From Varroa destructor (taxonomy: Eukaryota; Arthropoda; Arachnida; Mesostigmata; Varroidae), in contig NW_019211456.1 in assembly GCF_002443255.2 (NCBI RefSeq), positions 20,825,061-20,889,060 on the forward strand: a DNA stretch of 64,000 nt. The letters are read 5' to 3'. The stretch's first letter is position 1, and every line of letters begins with the position of its first letter. A program made the position numbers and the translations under genes. Below the pieces are notes generated by a model. It searched no databases. It was not told where the DNA came from and saw nothing but the letters and a program-made list of their open reading frames with translations. Of the stretch, positions 40,501-55,500 are shown piece by piece.

Positions 40501-43500
40501 AACTGCGACATCCATAAGCGGGTTGCAGTACAAGCTTTTCATGCAGTTCGTTTCTTGTTGCTTGTGCCTGTTGGCTGTGTAACAGCATCTGGGTGAATTT
40601 CTTACTTGGGAAAATATTTTGTGCTGAGATATACACATACCTGGGTTAGGCAGCGATTCATTGCATACAGTTAGGTAACATGGTCACGTCCTTCTCTTGT
40701 TGAATGCCGTTTTTCGATTGTTTCCCTGGCAACCACGGACAAAGCACGATGGTGCCATAGTCGTGTTCATACGCAAGGAGTAGCCGCTCTCTTGTCTATT
40801 ATTTATCGATGAGCTGGGGTCCTGAAGCTTCCCATTTGTTGTATTAGCCCAGTTCCGCCATCACTGTGTGTAAGTACGTTTGGTCCACTAACGTCAATCG
40901 AGGACAGAGTTCGGACGTCCAGTAAGCAAAGCTTTTTAGATGTGCACCTGATTGTCGTTACCACTTACCCCCTAAGCCATTGGTAACAAATATCAGCATA
41001 ACGATCGGCTAGAGCATATGCAGGGTGCTGGCAATAAGACGCCGGACTTGACTGATTGGATATTGGTATTTATTTAAATACGTTCGTGCTAATTTTTGAA
41101 ACAGGAAAAAGGCAACCGTTAAAAGGTCGTTTGAAGGTCACTCGCCTATAAAATCATTATAGCGATGCACACGTGAATGACTGCTAGCATTTGGCGAAAG
41201 ATGCTGGCCTTTCAACCTGAGCATCTAATCACCACGATACTAGATAATATCAAACAAGGTACTAATAATAATAGAACTTGTGAAGAATAAGTAAATAACA
41301 TAAAGTATATGCAAGCAACATCGGAAGGTAATGATTATACTTAATGAATCTTTTTGATTGACGATCATAGCACAATAAAGATAATTTTTTATTTAAAAAG
41401 GTAGAAATCGGCAAGCCGTTCAAATAATCTCATTTACGGGCTGGACAAGTTACTCGTCCTGGAACAGAAGCATTGTCAAGTAATAACACGGTCTATGGCG
41501 ATCTCATGCGGCTCAATCGATCTTCCTCTACATTAATTATTCAACTGTAGATTGTGTTCTATATTTTATGATTGACTGTCCAGTGCCCTCCAGCCAACTG
41601 TATGTCAATGCACTTGGACATCTAAGAGTACCAAAGAAGCACAAGGCTACAATTAATGATGTTCAATCGAATCAGAACCAGACATGTTGGGTGATAGGGG
41701 TCAGATCTCAGTCATCGGCAGCAGTCAGCGATTGTTCCGCCTGTAGCGTAAACAATAGGTTCTATCTCCCTAATATATTTACTCCCAAACCTACGCTGTA
41801 CCCTTAGTACAACAGTTTCATTTTCCAAATGAAGCTGCTATTGAATTTAAGCCGTTTAAGGAACGACTCGTTGCGGTAATGGGCCACGCACTAACCATAC
41901 GTATTAAATGTATACTGACGAAACAAATCATCCAGCGAATATCATAAATTAGAAAGTCAGATCGGGATAGTCTGAGAAGATTTTCGATATAAATAATGCA
42001 CTGCTTCTAGGCGACAGTCTAGTATTTAGAATCTTCTCTTGTGAATCGCACAAAATCTATGACCTTATAGAGAGCACGAGATTGTTTAGCATGGACTAAT
42101 TGTATACACCGCTTATAACCGGGACATATATAGCTCTTCGTGGAGCATTCTGGCAGTAAATGATAAACGTCTCTTAGTACTGCATAAATGAGACGAAATT
42201 GACTCAAGAGCAAAATATTGTAACGCCTTTCGTATCGCCGAACTTCTCTTCATCGATGCAGACAACTACTGCTGCAGGCCATGCGTCGTTCAACAGCTTT
42301 CAGAGCGTCCCGCCTTCTTCATAGTCCTCGCAAGCCGGTAAAATTATTATCGACATTTCCGCTAGATTTCTCGAAGGTTACGAAGCAGTTAGGAATTGCT
42401 TTCCATTCAACACTGAAAGGCTCAATAACTAACAGCACAACAGACGCTATGGACTCTCAAATGGATGGTAATGCTCGGATGTGGGCGATAGGCCACGGCG
42501 ATTCGTTACCAGACAGGTACAGGAACCGTCGCTTTCGTTCGCGCTGCGTGACCACGCAGTAGACGCAGAGATAGATAGTGCGAAACCGCCTATTAGAAGC
42601 TTAACAAAGGGAATACAGTTAAGTATAGACAGCTGCTCTGCCTTTACTGCTCAGACTTTACTGAGAATGCGACAAGTATGACTTCACAATACGTTTTCAT
42701 GTAGCCTCGTATTTTTTTTATGTACATACATGCAATCAAATGATGGAGCGAAGTTTGTTTTGCTGACAACTTCGATACTTTGATTGATTGAAAAGCTTCG
42801 CACCTACACATTACCATACTTGGAGAGACCAGCAACGATGCAAACGTTGACTTATTATATAAGCAATCGAAACGGAAATCAATCATGTAGAGCTAGACCT
42901 TGTTGCAAGCACCGTAATTTCACAGACTTTCAATCTCCAAGAAATATGAATCGAGAAGCTTATTGTTGTTACTTCGGGTTTCAGGTTGACATCGTGTTCT
43001 TTTTTCAATAACTTGCCAATATAATAACCGATTTTCGTCCGAAAAGCCTATTGATTATATATATATATATATATGAGTGCACACGCGGCCACTATATCAC
43101 GAATATACGTGACCTCCTTTGCTGCTCCGCTACACGTGTTACGCACAGGCTATGTATGATGATGATACTTTGTTTTCTTTTAGCCATAGGTTTTCATAGG
43201 TCCAAAGGTACCACGCTTATCAAGCTGTCACGTTATTTCTTCAAAGCTACAAAGGTAAATGGCGCGCTCGTGTTAGATGCACCGAAACACAATCCAGGTT
43301 ACCTTCGTCTGCTTTCACCAAAACCATAGCGGTAAAACACCGTATGCACAATGTCTACTCTGTCGAAATATGGCCATAACAGAAAACCCAGTTTGCAATG
43401 TAAATGAACGTATAGTGTTCCTAGACATACCCAATACATCTGCTCGTGCACAGAGTTAAGCTTATGTTGGACCACTGCTTGGGTCACATTGATTACACGG

Positions 43501-46500
43501 TTTGTTTAACCTGCAATCGTATTTGCGTAGCAAACAAACTACTACAAAATAAACAAAGTCCTTCGCATATCAAGATAATCTCTGCTTAGCAAACCCTGAT
43601 CCACGCTCAGGTAACATCGTCATTTCTAGCTTGTTGATTTATTTTCCTATTTCTAAACCATATTGATCTACGAATGCCTGTGTGTTTCGAGCTTTACATT
43701 TAGTATCGCTGTTAGACATAGTTCCATCAGAGGGCTAGCTGACACTCAGCACAAAACCAACTGTCTCTCTATGCTCTATCGAACCTGGGTCACCTCAGCA
43801 AGCCAGTACGTTACCCCTATCTACACGATCTACGGATGCCTAAATCGCTTTCAGATGTCTGCAGTTTACTGAAACAATGCTGCAGGACGGAAGATCAGAA
43901 ATGTTGCTCTGACAGTCGAAATAAACTGGGTCCGGTAAAAAAATAGAGACAAAAAGGTTTGCAAAGGTATATTATAGGACAAAGACTCTGCTTACCGTTA
44001 CTGGTTCACCTTGAAAGAATGAAATGGGTAGTGAAGTCCCCGTGGGACACCTTCACTATCTTCATTTGTTTACAATAGGTGGCCCGGCTGTACAAATGGC
44101 ATTCAAACGAATCGCCCCCATGCAAGACAATAGACCTGATGGGCCGGTAAGGGAACGAACGAGTTCCCAGTTAAGCCTCGGTTCTGATGCTTGGTCCTAA
44201 TTGCACCTGATGCCAATCTTAGCGTAGTAGTAACAAAGAACCGTAGAACTAGGAAATGTACGCTTAAATTTTTTCAAGGAACGGTTACTTTGTGAGGATC
44301 ATCATTCCGCTCTAAAGTTTACGCGAATCGGGGAACGTGTTCAAACATACGTTAATATAAATCACATCATGACGCCAACATTGTATTGTGTGCGTTTGTA
44401 TACGCATTGAACTTTGCGTATTCAACGATTCTCCGTGAACGTGCGATTTCGTTGCGTGGAGTAATCAGCAAGGATCACAGGCACGGCCGATACAGAAAAG
44501 ACACATAAATATTCGCCACGACTGCACCAGAGCACTCGAAGTGTTCCGATTGGAAGGAGATCATCGTAATTCTGATCGCGCCTGATAGGACAATGATCAT
44601 GGCGCCAGTGCAACAGATTAAAGAATCTTCTTCGGCAAGTGAGCAATAAACCAGCTATTGGACAGAAGCTGGCCGACCTTTACTAACTATCGTTTCCCTG
44701 CGAACCATCATTACTGCTGTTGTTTCCGTTACCAGCAACCTTGACGGCACTATTCAAGGTTTTCTCGATACCTGGCCCGAACATCACCAGTGAACATCAG
44801 GTATTATTCAGCACCGTGACCAGATATACGTACATATTTTAGGAATTCTTTGATGACATTCCGTTTTGGTTCCGATTGTTAAAGGCAATGCTACAACCTT
44901 GTCGCCAACACATTTCACTCTATACGCCTTACATGCAGTAACCACCTATTAAGCGGTTTGTTTTGCGAAGCTTCGACAAACTCTTGTACGTGGTCAATGT
45001 TACCTCGTTCGACGGGCTACTTCGCTTTCATTAAATTCGTCGAAAAGGAGAGACGTCAATGAAGTGTATAAATGCGCACCGCCCTACAAGATGTTGTAAC
45101 CTGCTTGAAGTAAATACGATTGAGCTATCCTTGCGCGAGCTATTTTACATGGATCGACAAGAGGGGATACGTTGGCGGATGCCAACGCCGCTAATGGCTC
45201 CACAGTATTGCTTCGAATCTATTGGCTATACAGGCTAGCACTCGCTGACATTTACAGCAAGGAGCAACGATCCGACGATCACTGATAGAAACCGCTGTCA
45301 CGTCACAAGCAGGAGCTGGTGTATTGCGGTAGCTTGAATAGAATCGATGAAGTCAAAAACAGCAACAATTGAAGAAAACTGAAAAACCAGTTGGTACTCA
45401 CGAAGCTTGTGTTCTGATAAGCAATATCTGTCAGTCAATTGATCGGCCTTTCAACTCGAGTTGGTCAGGCGACGAAATGGTGTACTGTCTGCTTTGGGAC
45501 ATCTGAAAGACTCTAAAAATGAATAGATTCGCTCGAGACGGCGTGCACAAGGACGTCACTGGACACTGTGAAATCAGCAAAAGCGTTGCTAAGGGACTTG
45601 GAGCTCAAGAGATACAGCAGCCCAATGGGGCAGCTTAGACGGGCCTTGACAGGCTTAAATACGTCTCTATATGACAATTTTGATGTAAATAGGATACAAA
45701 AGTGCTGCCATGGATCCTCGATCATTAAATGCAGGGAGTTGCAAGTACTAGGTTATTTGATGTAGGACCTAGAGCAAGCAGTTCATGTGATACGTGTACA
45801 CATATGCCGAGGTAAGATGTGAACTAAATTCAGCGCAATTAATCTGATTTGTGTAAGGTAAGTTAGACAGCGCTAATTAAGTTCGTTACACGGAATTACA
45901 TATTGTCGTAAAAGTATTGCTCATTAACTGTTGATATGTATGTGTGATAAGTAAATATGGACATGCATGAATTGAACGCGTCCCTGTTCGAGAAGAGTGA
46001 GCGGATTTTCTCTGATGTGAGATCTCACAAACTAAATCAACATCAGTAATAACAATGCACATCCATGTGCCTAATCAGTATTAATGATGCGTTGAATTAA
46101 ATTCGGTCTAAAAATAATGTTATATATGGATAATTATAATACTATATTTATAAAACGTGTGTGTCCTTATAGGGTCGCAGCGTTGGCGCAGCAGCTTTCG
46201 GCGCAGTCTGGGTAAAAAATTTCATCACCAACAGAGTCACGAGCCTCATCACAGTCACAATCATAGTCATCAAAACCATAAGCATCATTATAACCATGGT
46301 GGCGAACGTCCCACAGGCGCGACTCTAGTGCTACCATCTGGGGCTAGCCTCGTCACAAACGGCGGCGCCCAGGCCAGCAGCAGCAGCAGCAGCGCCCACA
46401 GTAACAATCCCAGTTTTCAGCATCGAGCGAGCTTTTGCTTAGGGGAACAAAACAATCACTTCGGCGACTACAGTCATAAGCACTCGCATGCTCTGGGCGC

Positions 46501-49500
46501 CGCTCACCAGCGGAGACCTAGTCATATCACGGTATGTCTGTATAACCACTTAATTAAATAGAAAAATAATCCTACATACAATGCTGGCTTGTTCTTGAAA
46601 ACTTCTTCAACCAAACACAGTAATAACTTGTCACTGATAAACGCAACCTAAAAAGCGAAACCCAACAAGTAGTAATATAGTGTTCCCGTAGGTAACGTGT
46701 GTGCTTGCTAATGTTGAGCACACGTTGTGGTCTAGGTTCGAACCCAGGCATAGGCCGAGAGTCAGTCGCGTGTCAGTCGAGACACCTTACGGCGATAGTG
46801 GACGTTAAACTTAACACTTGAAGGTAGTTACTAACAGACGAGTTTTAGTCGATTCATAATATAAGAGTCATATAAATATTAACAATATAGTAAAAGTAGA
46901 AATGTCTATCTTCGAAATCGTATGTTTGAATAACCACTTTTAATTTTAAAAATATGATCATAGAGAATAAATCCAATATTCAAGGTCGTAAACAATGAAC
47001 CAACTACGGTCTAAAGGAAGTTAAGCCAGTTATGCACTAGCATTGGGAGAGCAATTACCATAGAACGTACGAGTATTTCGCAACCCCAAATTACTATGCA
47101 ATAAAACTGCCAGCTGGGGAACCAACAGAGTCAATTAACATACGATTCACCGGTGAACTTACCTTCGTCCCTGATCCATCCGAAAAATCCACATAACTTC
47201 ATTCAGCCCATTTATATCCACGCCCTCTGTCAGCGGTAGAGAATCAGCTTAAATGCGATGCCCCGATGTTTATAATTTTTGTTTGTAAACAACTAAATCA
47301 TGTCAGGATTTGCCTGACATTCGCATCTCCGGCCCATTGCTAGGTGAGTTATTGGATAAGAAAATCATCCAGTTATGATTCAGGTCATGTGTATAAACTA
47401 TCACTATCGATAATAGTCAGCGTGCTGTGGTCCTTGAAAAAAACATTTTGTTTTCCTTATAGGTATCCAGCTGTTTGAAAGCTCAACTTAGATTCCATCA
47501 GACGGCTGACTCAGAGTTATGTGGCGAAGTCTGTCTACGCTCGGGAGCTTAAACCCTCTGGGTGCTTGATCGAAAAGCTTATTTTTTCCTAAGTGGGGTT
47601 GAACCGCATGAAAACTGGATGTAATTTTATTAAATATCAAAAAATTCTGCCTAATGTCAACTAAAGCTATTTTGAAGTTAGCTGTGTTTCTTCTAGGTCG
47701 TACAAATCAAAGTTTCTTTACGGCGCAATCACACGGTATTATCGAAAAAGCCAAAAAAAAAAAAAAAAAAAAAACATGACAACAAGACACTAAAAAGGAG
47801 TGATTTTGAAATTTACATGTAATAGCTAAACAAAGGACATGATTGGAAGGTTGAAAACGTGTAGAAAAGAGTATTCTGATTGACACAACTCCGCATGGGA
47901 AAGGGTACTAAGAGAAGCAGGTGGAGGATATTAAAAAAAAAAAAAAAAAAAGCATTTATGACTAAGTTAAAATAAATATTTGATAGAACAGATAACATTT
48001 TTGTATCTATTAATCACGTAAGATATGAATGAGTTTAATTTCAAGTGGAAATTTCATTAATGAGCTTGTTCCGCGACGTCGAAGCAAGCGGGAATGCGTT
48101 TCCTGCTACGTTCGTTTTACGGAAATACAGAAAAAATCGATCATGTTTAGGGAAAATACGTAGTGAGTTCTGCTGCATCCCCTTAAGTCAGTTGAGCTTT
48201 CAACTGTTGGAGCCATATATGATAAAATTAGTGGGCAGTGGTCGAGGCGGAATGAAGTCTGGGGCCGAGCTTCACACACTCTGATCGACACTGCTTCGTG
48301 GACCCACTTGGGCGTGCACAGCATTAGGCCAACCCATTTCAAAAAAAGTATTGAGCTCAACTGAAAAAAATGAAATAATACCATCACAACTTTTACTATG
48401 CAAAGGAGTCGTTCAGTATCTAATTTTAATGAACTCATGTTGTGTTAGACGTCATAGGCTACATCATACAAAGTTTGACCCAGGTAGCAGCCTAATAGCT
48501 ATGTACGGTTAAAGTATCGTTGATCGTATATTACAATGCACGTTAAATACGCGCCGTATCCATCTGTTTCATTACCGGTACTGAGGTTAGCGCCATAGAT
48601 ATTTGAGATCTAGCGCGTTTTCTTCTGGTTTATATTCTCTACTATATATGTCATGATCGATATCGCAAAGAGCTAGATTAATAGAAAATAAAAATGCAGA
48701 AGTAATTCTATGACTGCTTTCAGTAGTACTGTGATAATCGATCTTTTGTACTTTGTGCTTTCCTGTAATTGCAACGCATCGCTTGATTTTAACCTAACAG
48801 TTCAGTAGACCCAACTCATTCGTCTATGTGTTATATCTTGCGCTTAAAAATTGAGTCTTGATCACAATCTTATTACTTGGTCGTATTACTACTTTATGTA
48901 TTGATAGTGCAATGGAGTAGTCTAAGCTCAGCCTCGAGAGAGGTGTTTGCCCGAACATATTCTAGTCCTTTTTACATCCTCTAGCTTCCTTTATCAGAGA
49001 GACATACTCTGTATAGATAATTCAGGGTTTCCGTTTGGATCCCCAGAGTAGATTTTGTTAGTGCGATTATCTATGCCTATGCCCAGAATATGAGAAGCGC
49101 GGTCTAGAATATGCCTACCGATATAAGGAAAAATGCAGCACTTTCGAACGATCATCTTAAAGCGCAATAACTCCAGTGTTGCCTCCTAGGCATGCAAGAT
49201 AGATTTTAGATGAAATTTACAGAAACAAACGAATAACGGTATAAGGGTATAAGAAGGAGGTATTTATTTAGTTTCGGACACAGACAGCGCGTGGAGACTC
49301 AAAGCATAGTAGATATCGAACTGTGCACGCATATACAAGCTGAAAAACATGTCTGACTGGCAATTTTGCAAACAAATAGCATGGTGCCTCTACGATAGGC
49401 AACTGGGTTCAAATGTCAGCAAGCTAAACAGAAAACAACAACGACAATGTTCTAAGCATGGAAACTATCCGGGTAGTTCTGATGCCCTCGTATAGGACCA

Positions 49501-52500
49501 ACCAAATATTTCGATGATGAAATGAAGAACGAAGGTCTTCAGGCGTAGCGTAACCTGAGATGACACCGTATTACGCTAGATTCGATCATAAAGCAACGAT
49601 CTATTTTAACAGTACGCATTTACAGCCTAGCTCGCCGTAGATTTAGCGCGGAGCTGACCCCCGAACACGCCGTCATTTACATGTAACAACATCACAAGTG
49701 TAGCCAGCGTTGCATTGGTTCCTGTAAGGGTATGCGCGTCCAAATCGTACCTGAACGCTATTTCAGGCTTAAAAAAGGGGCGTAGCGCCTACCTTGTGCA
49801 AAAAACCTTTTTGCACATTGCTTCATATTACGGCCCCGAGTAGTTCCTTCTTGTCAGTTGCGTATCTTGTTATCACACGTGACGTATAAGAGAGAACAGC
49901 ATGATTCCGAACTTTCAAATAGCTCTGAGAGCCTCGGAAGTTATTAGTTGCTATATCGTGTATGGTGTATTTGTTGGCTTTAATTAATAAATCGAGAAAC
50001 GTCCATCAGTAAGGTACGTGTTAAGGTGTTACCATATCTGACAAAATGTTCATTTCACGTTTGCTAATCTTAAAATTTTAGCCTTTAGTCAACAAGGGGC
50101 CATGCTGTTTGTTAACTGTTCGTATTTTCAACCGCTGAAAGAGACTCGGAACTCTTATGGCTATTATTGTTCTGCCACGATACATAGAGCAACTCCAACT
50201 GTAATCGATCGCTTCTCTCATTTGAAACATATACGTCTGAGTCTATCGCAAAAGCTAGTTGGCCTATAGCCTATATCTGTCTCAAATCTTTGCCCACATA
50301 TCATCGTTAATGGAGCGGTCGTGTAACGCTGAGCTAATGCTAGAAGCGACACTTTTTCCGGTACCATTCTTTGAAGGCAATATTTGCTAGTTTTGTCATT
50401 TGTCCTATACGAGGATTGTTGTGCGTTCAGTTATTATTTACAAAATTATAATATATAATAATCGATGACGATGAGAAAAGAAAAATTGATCTTTTCAACT
50501 ATTTTTCACTTTATCCTTTAGACAAACACATTCGAACTAACGCTGGTCAATTCAAAGGTAATGGAGAGGCATCATATATATATATATATGGCACTTAAAT
50601 TGGGATTTGCTCGTACGAACCACTTTAAAGCAAATCAAGCAAACGGAGATACCTTGACAAAATCTTTAACGTGCGCTAAAGGCGTCGCCTTTTTGATGGC
50701 CATATGATGTAATCATCATTAAGTGCGGCTACAACTTCCCTGTGGACTCCAAAACTCTTATATTATTCCCAAACAACTTCTTAATAGTAACAATGCGCCA
50801 GGCATTACTGATTAGCGTAACTATACTGCATACAAAATATTCCAACAAAATTAAAGTTTGGACTCGCAGCACGCCAAAGTGCAAGCGCTCAAAATAGTCC
50901 AAAAATACAAAAGGCGTGAAAAGTCTGTCAAGTGTTGGAGCTTATCTAACCGACCCAATTGATATTTTCCTCCCCAAAGAAGACCGTTAATTTCTATGTT
51001 AAAAATGGCCTTTTAACTAAGTTTGGTCATTTTCTGAGTCGTTTACACCCAGTGAAAAGTTCCCGCTAATTTTTCGAAAATCGCATAAAAACTGGCCATA
51101 ACGTAAAACTACATTCGGGGCAAGTGGTCTTTCTAGTTTTGGGAGTTAGTCCAATACGAAGAGATTGACTAATAGCTTAAATTACGGAAGGGACGTGTTG
51201 CTTTTTACCATGGGGGAAAAACTTTTCCAAACTCAAAAGTGGCAAATGAACCCACGTCCGTTGCAATAAAATAGCTCGCCAAAATATATTCTAATTTACA
51301 TATCGTATGTATATATTATTATTACCACTGTTATTATAGGAAACGAGCTCTCTGTGCATCCATCATCAGTTACCGCACCATCAGATCCAATGCAGCTTCA
51401 TAATCCCACACGTCGGTGGGACCTCCACCAGGAACCCCTCTTCTCCAAAGAGGCAACCGCAAGCTCAACAACAGCAAAACAGCAGCGGCACAGAAGATCA
51501 CTCGACCACACAGCTGGCAGGTTAATACTGCCGCTTTCCAGATAAGATCATCTACTATATATGTCCATACTACCTTGATGATATCTCGTACATAACATTT
51601 CGCCCAAGTGCACCCGATTGCTATACTATATACATAGTGAACCTTCGAGCCTACTGATCAAACAAGAACGTTGTCATGGTTACATGGAACGTTTCCTTAC
51701 CGCCGTAGCATCGATGAATATTCTCTGATTTTCTTCTAATTGACAACAATAGAAATTGGCGAACTCTAATGATTATAACGGAATCACTCGAGTGTGCGTG
51801 CATATATCAGATATGATGCATGCAACCGTTGAGCATTGCTAGACCATATGTCTGCTTGGTTTATGTGAAGGTCCAAGGTTACCGGCTAGATAAGGATAGT
51901 TCCTAAATGTCACTTCGAAATCGAGCTTGACGTTGAGTTTTTACACTTTTACCAGGGGACCTAATATGCTAAACCAGCTAATTTGTATACATAATTCAAG
52001 CCTATGAACTTCTCCGCGGTAGATAGACAAGTTATTTGTTTAATTCGTATGACTACTGCGATGGCGAAGGACCTATAAGTCGTCCTTAAATTACCTAAGA
52101 AATAACATTTTCATTTGCGAAACTTACAGACCATTGGTGATCTATGTTTGAATCCCTACGTAGACAGACCTCGTCTCGTACTGGGAACCCGCCGTCTAAT
52201 GTAATGCCTAGTAGCTCAAGTACCGGACGTAAAACACGGAAGACAGTTTTTAAACGACCTATGTTATTTTCGGGGTTTGCAATGTTTTTCAAACGAGTTG
52301 CAATTTAGTGTTGTCGAAACATGTGGGTTGCTCAAGAGCTAAATCGATATTGCTAATGTGATGTAGGCCGATAAAGGCAAGCAAGGCCAAGACAATATCA
52401 CCAGAAATACATTTCGCGTAATAAGTATTTTTCGCGTCATTTTTGAAGCCCAGTATATAATCTGATTGGTTATTATTAGTATCAGCTAGAGTACATTTCG

Positions 52501-55500
52501 ATTCAGTGTCTTTCCGTTTCCTAAGAAAATAAGCATTTCTGTATTTGACGTTCCGTACATAACTATTGAGTACACCGAGTTTTCAGTTGAATACGAGGAA
52601 AAGTCAATGTTATATTAATGGAACACCTCTGCGTGTAAATACGTACGGCACGTGGATAGGTGAATCGAAGTTGCGCGCTCTCGCTGTGTGATCTTAGTTA
52701 TTTACAAATGTAATCGTGCGCGGCTTTGTCAAGCCCATCGTGTTTAGCGCGCTTTTTTAAACCACAAATCATTATTATAAGTAATTCCTGGCTTGCACCA
52801 TACTGTTTGACCGTAGATACAATAATATCTAAAAAAACCGAAAGCGTTAAACTGACCAAGACTCGAATTGTGTCTGTCATCCTGCCGATTTTGAAAAGCA
52901 AAGCTAACTACACGGCTGCGCATTGCCGAATGAGAAGCAACGTGAGTTGAGGAAGGTGATCTTAAAGGTGCTGTTTTACCTAAATTCCTCGTTGGAGACC
53001 TATGAGGACTCCCTTTTGTTCTCTAACCTGCTAAGAAGACCTGGTAGACTCGGTTGGCCCTGATAGATCGGTAGATAGTAGTACTGCCCGAGTTGTCTCA
53101 AAAGATATAAGACTGCCATCCTTACGGAATTGTTCCGTAAATGTAATTAGCACGGAGGAGAAAGGCACGCGCAAAAACAACCCGGCCAAACCGTGAAACA
53201 TCGTTTTGAAACTGCTGTACTCAACCGCCAGCTAGCGAAACTCTGTCATTTGTAAAGTTGTCTCTTTTCTTGGAAGATGGCTTAAAAAGCAGAAACTAGT
53301 CCTAACACTGTGACCCTTGCCTGTTTCATTATTCGATTCTAACTAACAAGTTAAGTTCGTCTGCTATAGCAGCAAACGTTCTACTGTCATCTAGCCAGAG
53401 ATCGCAGATCACTGTGTTGGTCCCTCTCGGTAGCCCACTAAATTAAACTATAATCGAGATAGTCCTTTCGTAGTGAACGTCGACTGTGTCGTTCAAACGC
53501 CGGTCTACGGGTCGACTACGCGTAATGTGTCGCTGCAGCTTAGAAATAAAGGTGCCACACAGTTTTTCAAGCGAAAAAAGGCCGCTTGTTTGTGCAAAAT
53601 AAAAATAACCTTTAAATAATGGCGCCATACTAACCTAGAATAAATGTAAAAAAAAGAGCCACATCTGTTCATATGGAGTACGAGTTGATAATGTATATGT
53701 AAATGTATATATAAAACAGCGCCGTTCGTCGTCCAGGGTATATACTGTTATTAATCCTAAATCGCTAATATCCGGAAGTCATTAGGCTTGAGCCATACAT
53801 ACGAGTGAAGGTTGGACAGTCGCACGTTAATTATACTTTTGTAGAGACATTAAATAGGGCGATGTTTGTACTCTTGTCGTGCGTTCGGCAAAACACCAAT
53901 TAACGCCCAGAAGCAATTTTCTTTGAGCTGCAAACATACAAGCTTCTACGGTGTGTGTATTTACAGGCCCAGTTTCATATGTTCTCAAATGTATTTGAGA
54001 GCAGAAGACCGCCAATCCCTAGAAGCCAACGCATTGCTTGACCATAACTGTAGTAAACCGTCACCGGGTGTACAAACGGCGATGCAGTTTATATTGTAAT
54101 TAAGTTTTTTTACAAGTATATAGAGGTCACGCAAATAAATATAGCAACACAGAGAACGTGTTTTTAGAAACTGATTCAATAGGGTTTTTGTTTACAGAAA
54201 TTGACTATGTGCACTCGATCTAACGCGTGCGGTATTTGCTAACGTGGTCCCGGATGATGCTCCATTGTAATACCGCTGTTGCGCCATCCGCCCCACGGAG
54301 CCGTGCAGTTACTTACTGCCTCTGATGGGCGACCGTTTTTCTGTCAATTACCTATAGTTCTTTTAGTTGACATTTACTGAAGTAGAATCATGTTTGTCTA
54401 TTTGTCTTGACGCAGCTAGTAACTTAAAGATCAGTGGACAAACGAATTGACACTTTCGAACGACTGACGAACATACCGAAATGGCCAGAGTGAACCGAGG
54501 GATTTATACAATGTATCTTTTTAGCCAGTTGCCAGGATATGATACTCTTGTAGAGCTCCAAATTGCAAATGCACAACCTCCCAATGCACCTGATCAGTGT
54601 TTCAACTATATTTTTGATCATCAGGTCCCACTGCGGTTAAGGCCATTTTTATCTAACCCTTTGCTCATGTATCGAGAGAAATTATGAGAAAAAACTCTCA
54701 CTGACACCGATTGAGGACAATATGTTCTATTTTTGTATAGTAGCAGTATCTGCGAACGTGACAATATTTCATGTGGGCCAATCGAGATAGACAGCTAGAA
54801 GTATAACGACATTGACGTTAGTCAAACAATATGAACACAAAAACCAGTCTTCGCTGAAATATAACTAATGTTTGATTGGTTTTTTACACTGATACGAGTA
54901 TATTCCATCGTTGCTGCGTTCCTTTCAGTCAAGATAAATCTAATGTATTCGTCTGCTTGCCAGTGCCGAATTAAAGGACGGGTCCTACCTCGAATCAACG
55001 TGTTCTCAGGCGCGTGCATCGTTGTCTGAGGCCGCAATCTTTCTGTATTGATCTAAACGGCAAAGAGGCCAAGTCAATTATCTAAATCGATGTATACAGC
55101 CTTTTAACATCTCGCACCTGCAAGCTTGGAAGAATTTCTCTTACATGTAAGAACTACATTACTATGGGCCTGGATAGTGGCAGATTTTGTGTAGCGGAGC
55201 GCCGTTCAGACTATCCGCTCACATGTGCAGATTGGCTCAACTATGTACGTTACACACGGAACAGCGTTGCTGTCCTGTCGAGCCTGCTATGATAGAACAT
55301 GCCTGCACGACGTGTCTCGTTGCGCAATCTATGTATGTCTAGTAAAAATGGCTCTTTTCGAAAAACCAAAGACATGGAAAATATCGATGACGACATGTAC
55401 GGAGTCGATGTACAACAAATAAATCAAATATTTTGTAAAAGCTAAACTAAAAAAGCTAGAGTTGATACAGTACGTTCCTGGGGCAAATAGCTTGGTTGTA

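Larger units (their letters stand above)
46532..51339. other. Intron 5 (4.8 kb)
   Basis: Contains the clearest tRNA-derived SINE-like element (about 46685-46815), two oligo(A) tracts (47753-47774 and 47933-47951), a short (TA)n at 50575-50589, a 9-bp perfect hairpin at 49796-49816 and a weaker B-box-like GGGTTCAAATG near 49405. The 110-codon minus-strand ORF at 48106-48438 has no recognisable domain. Confidence 0.55.
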
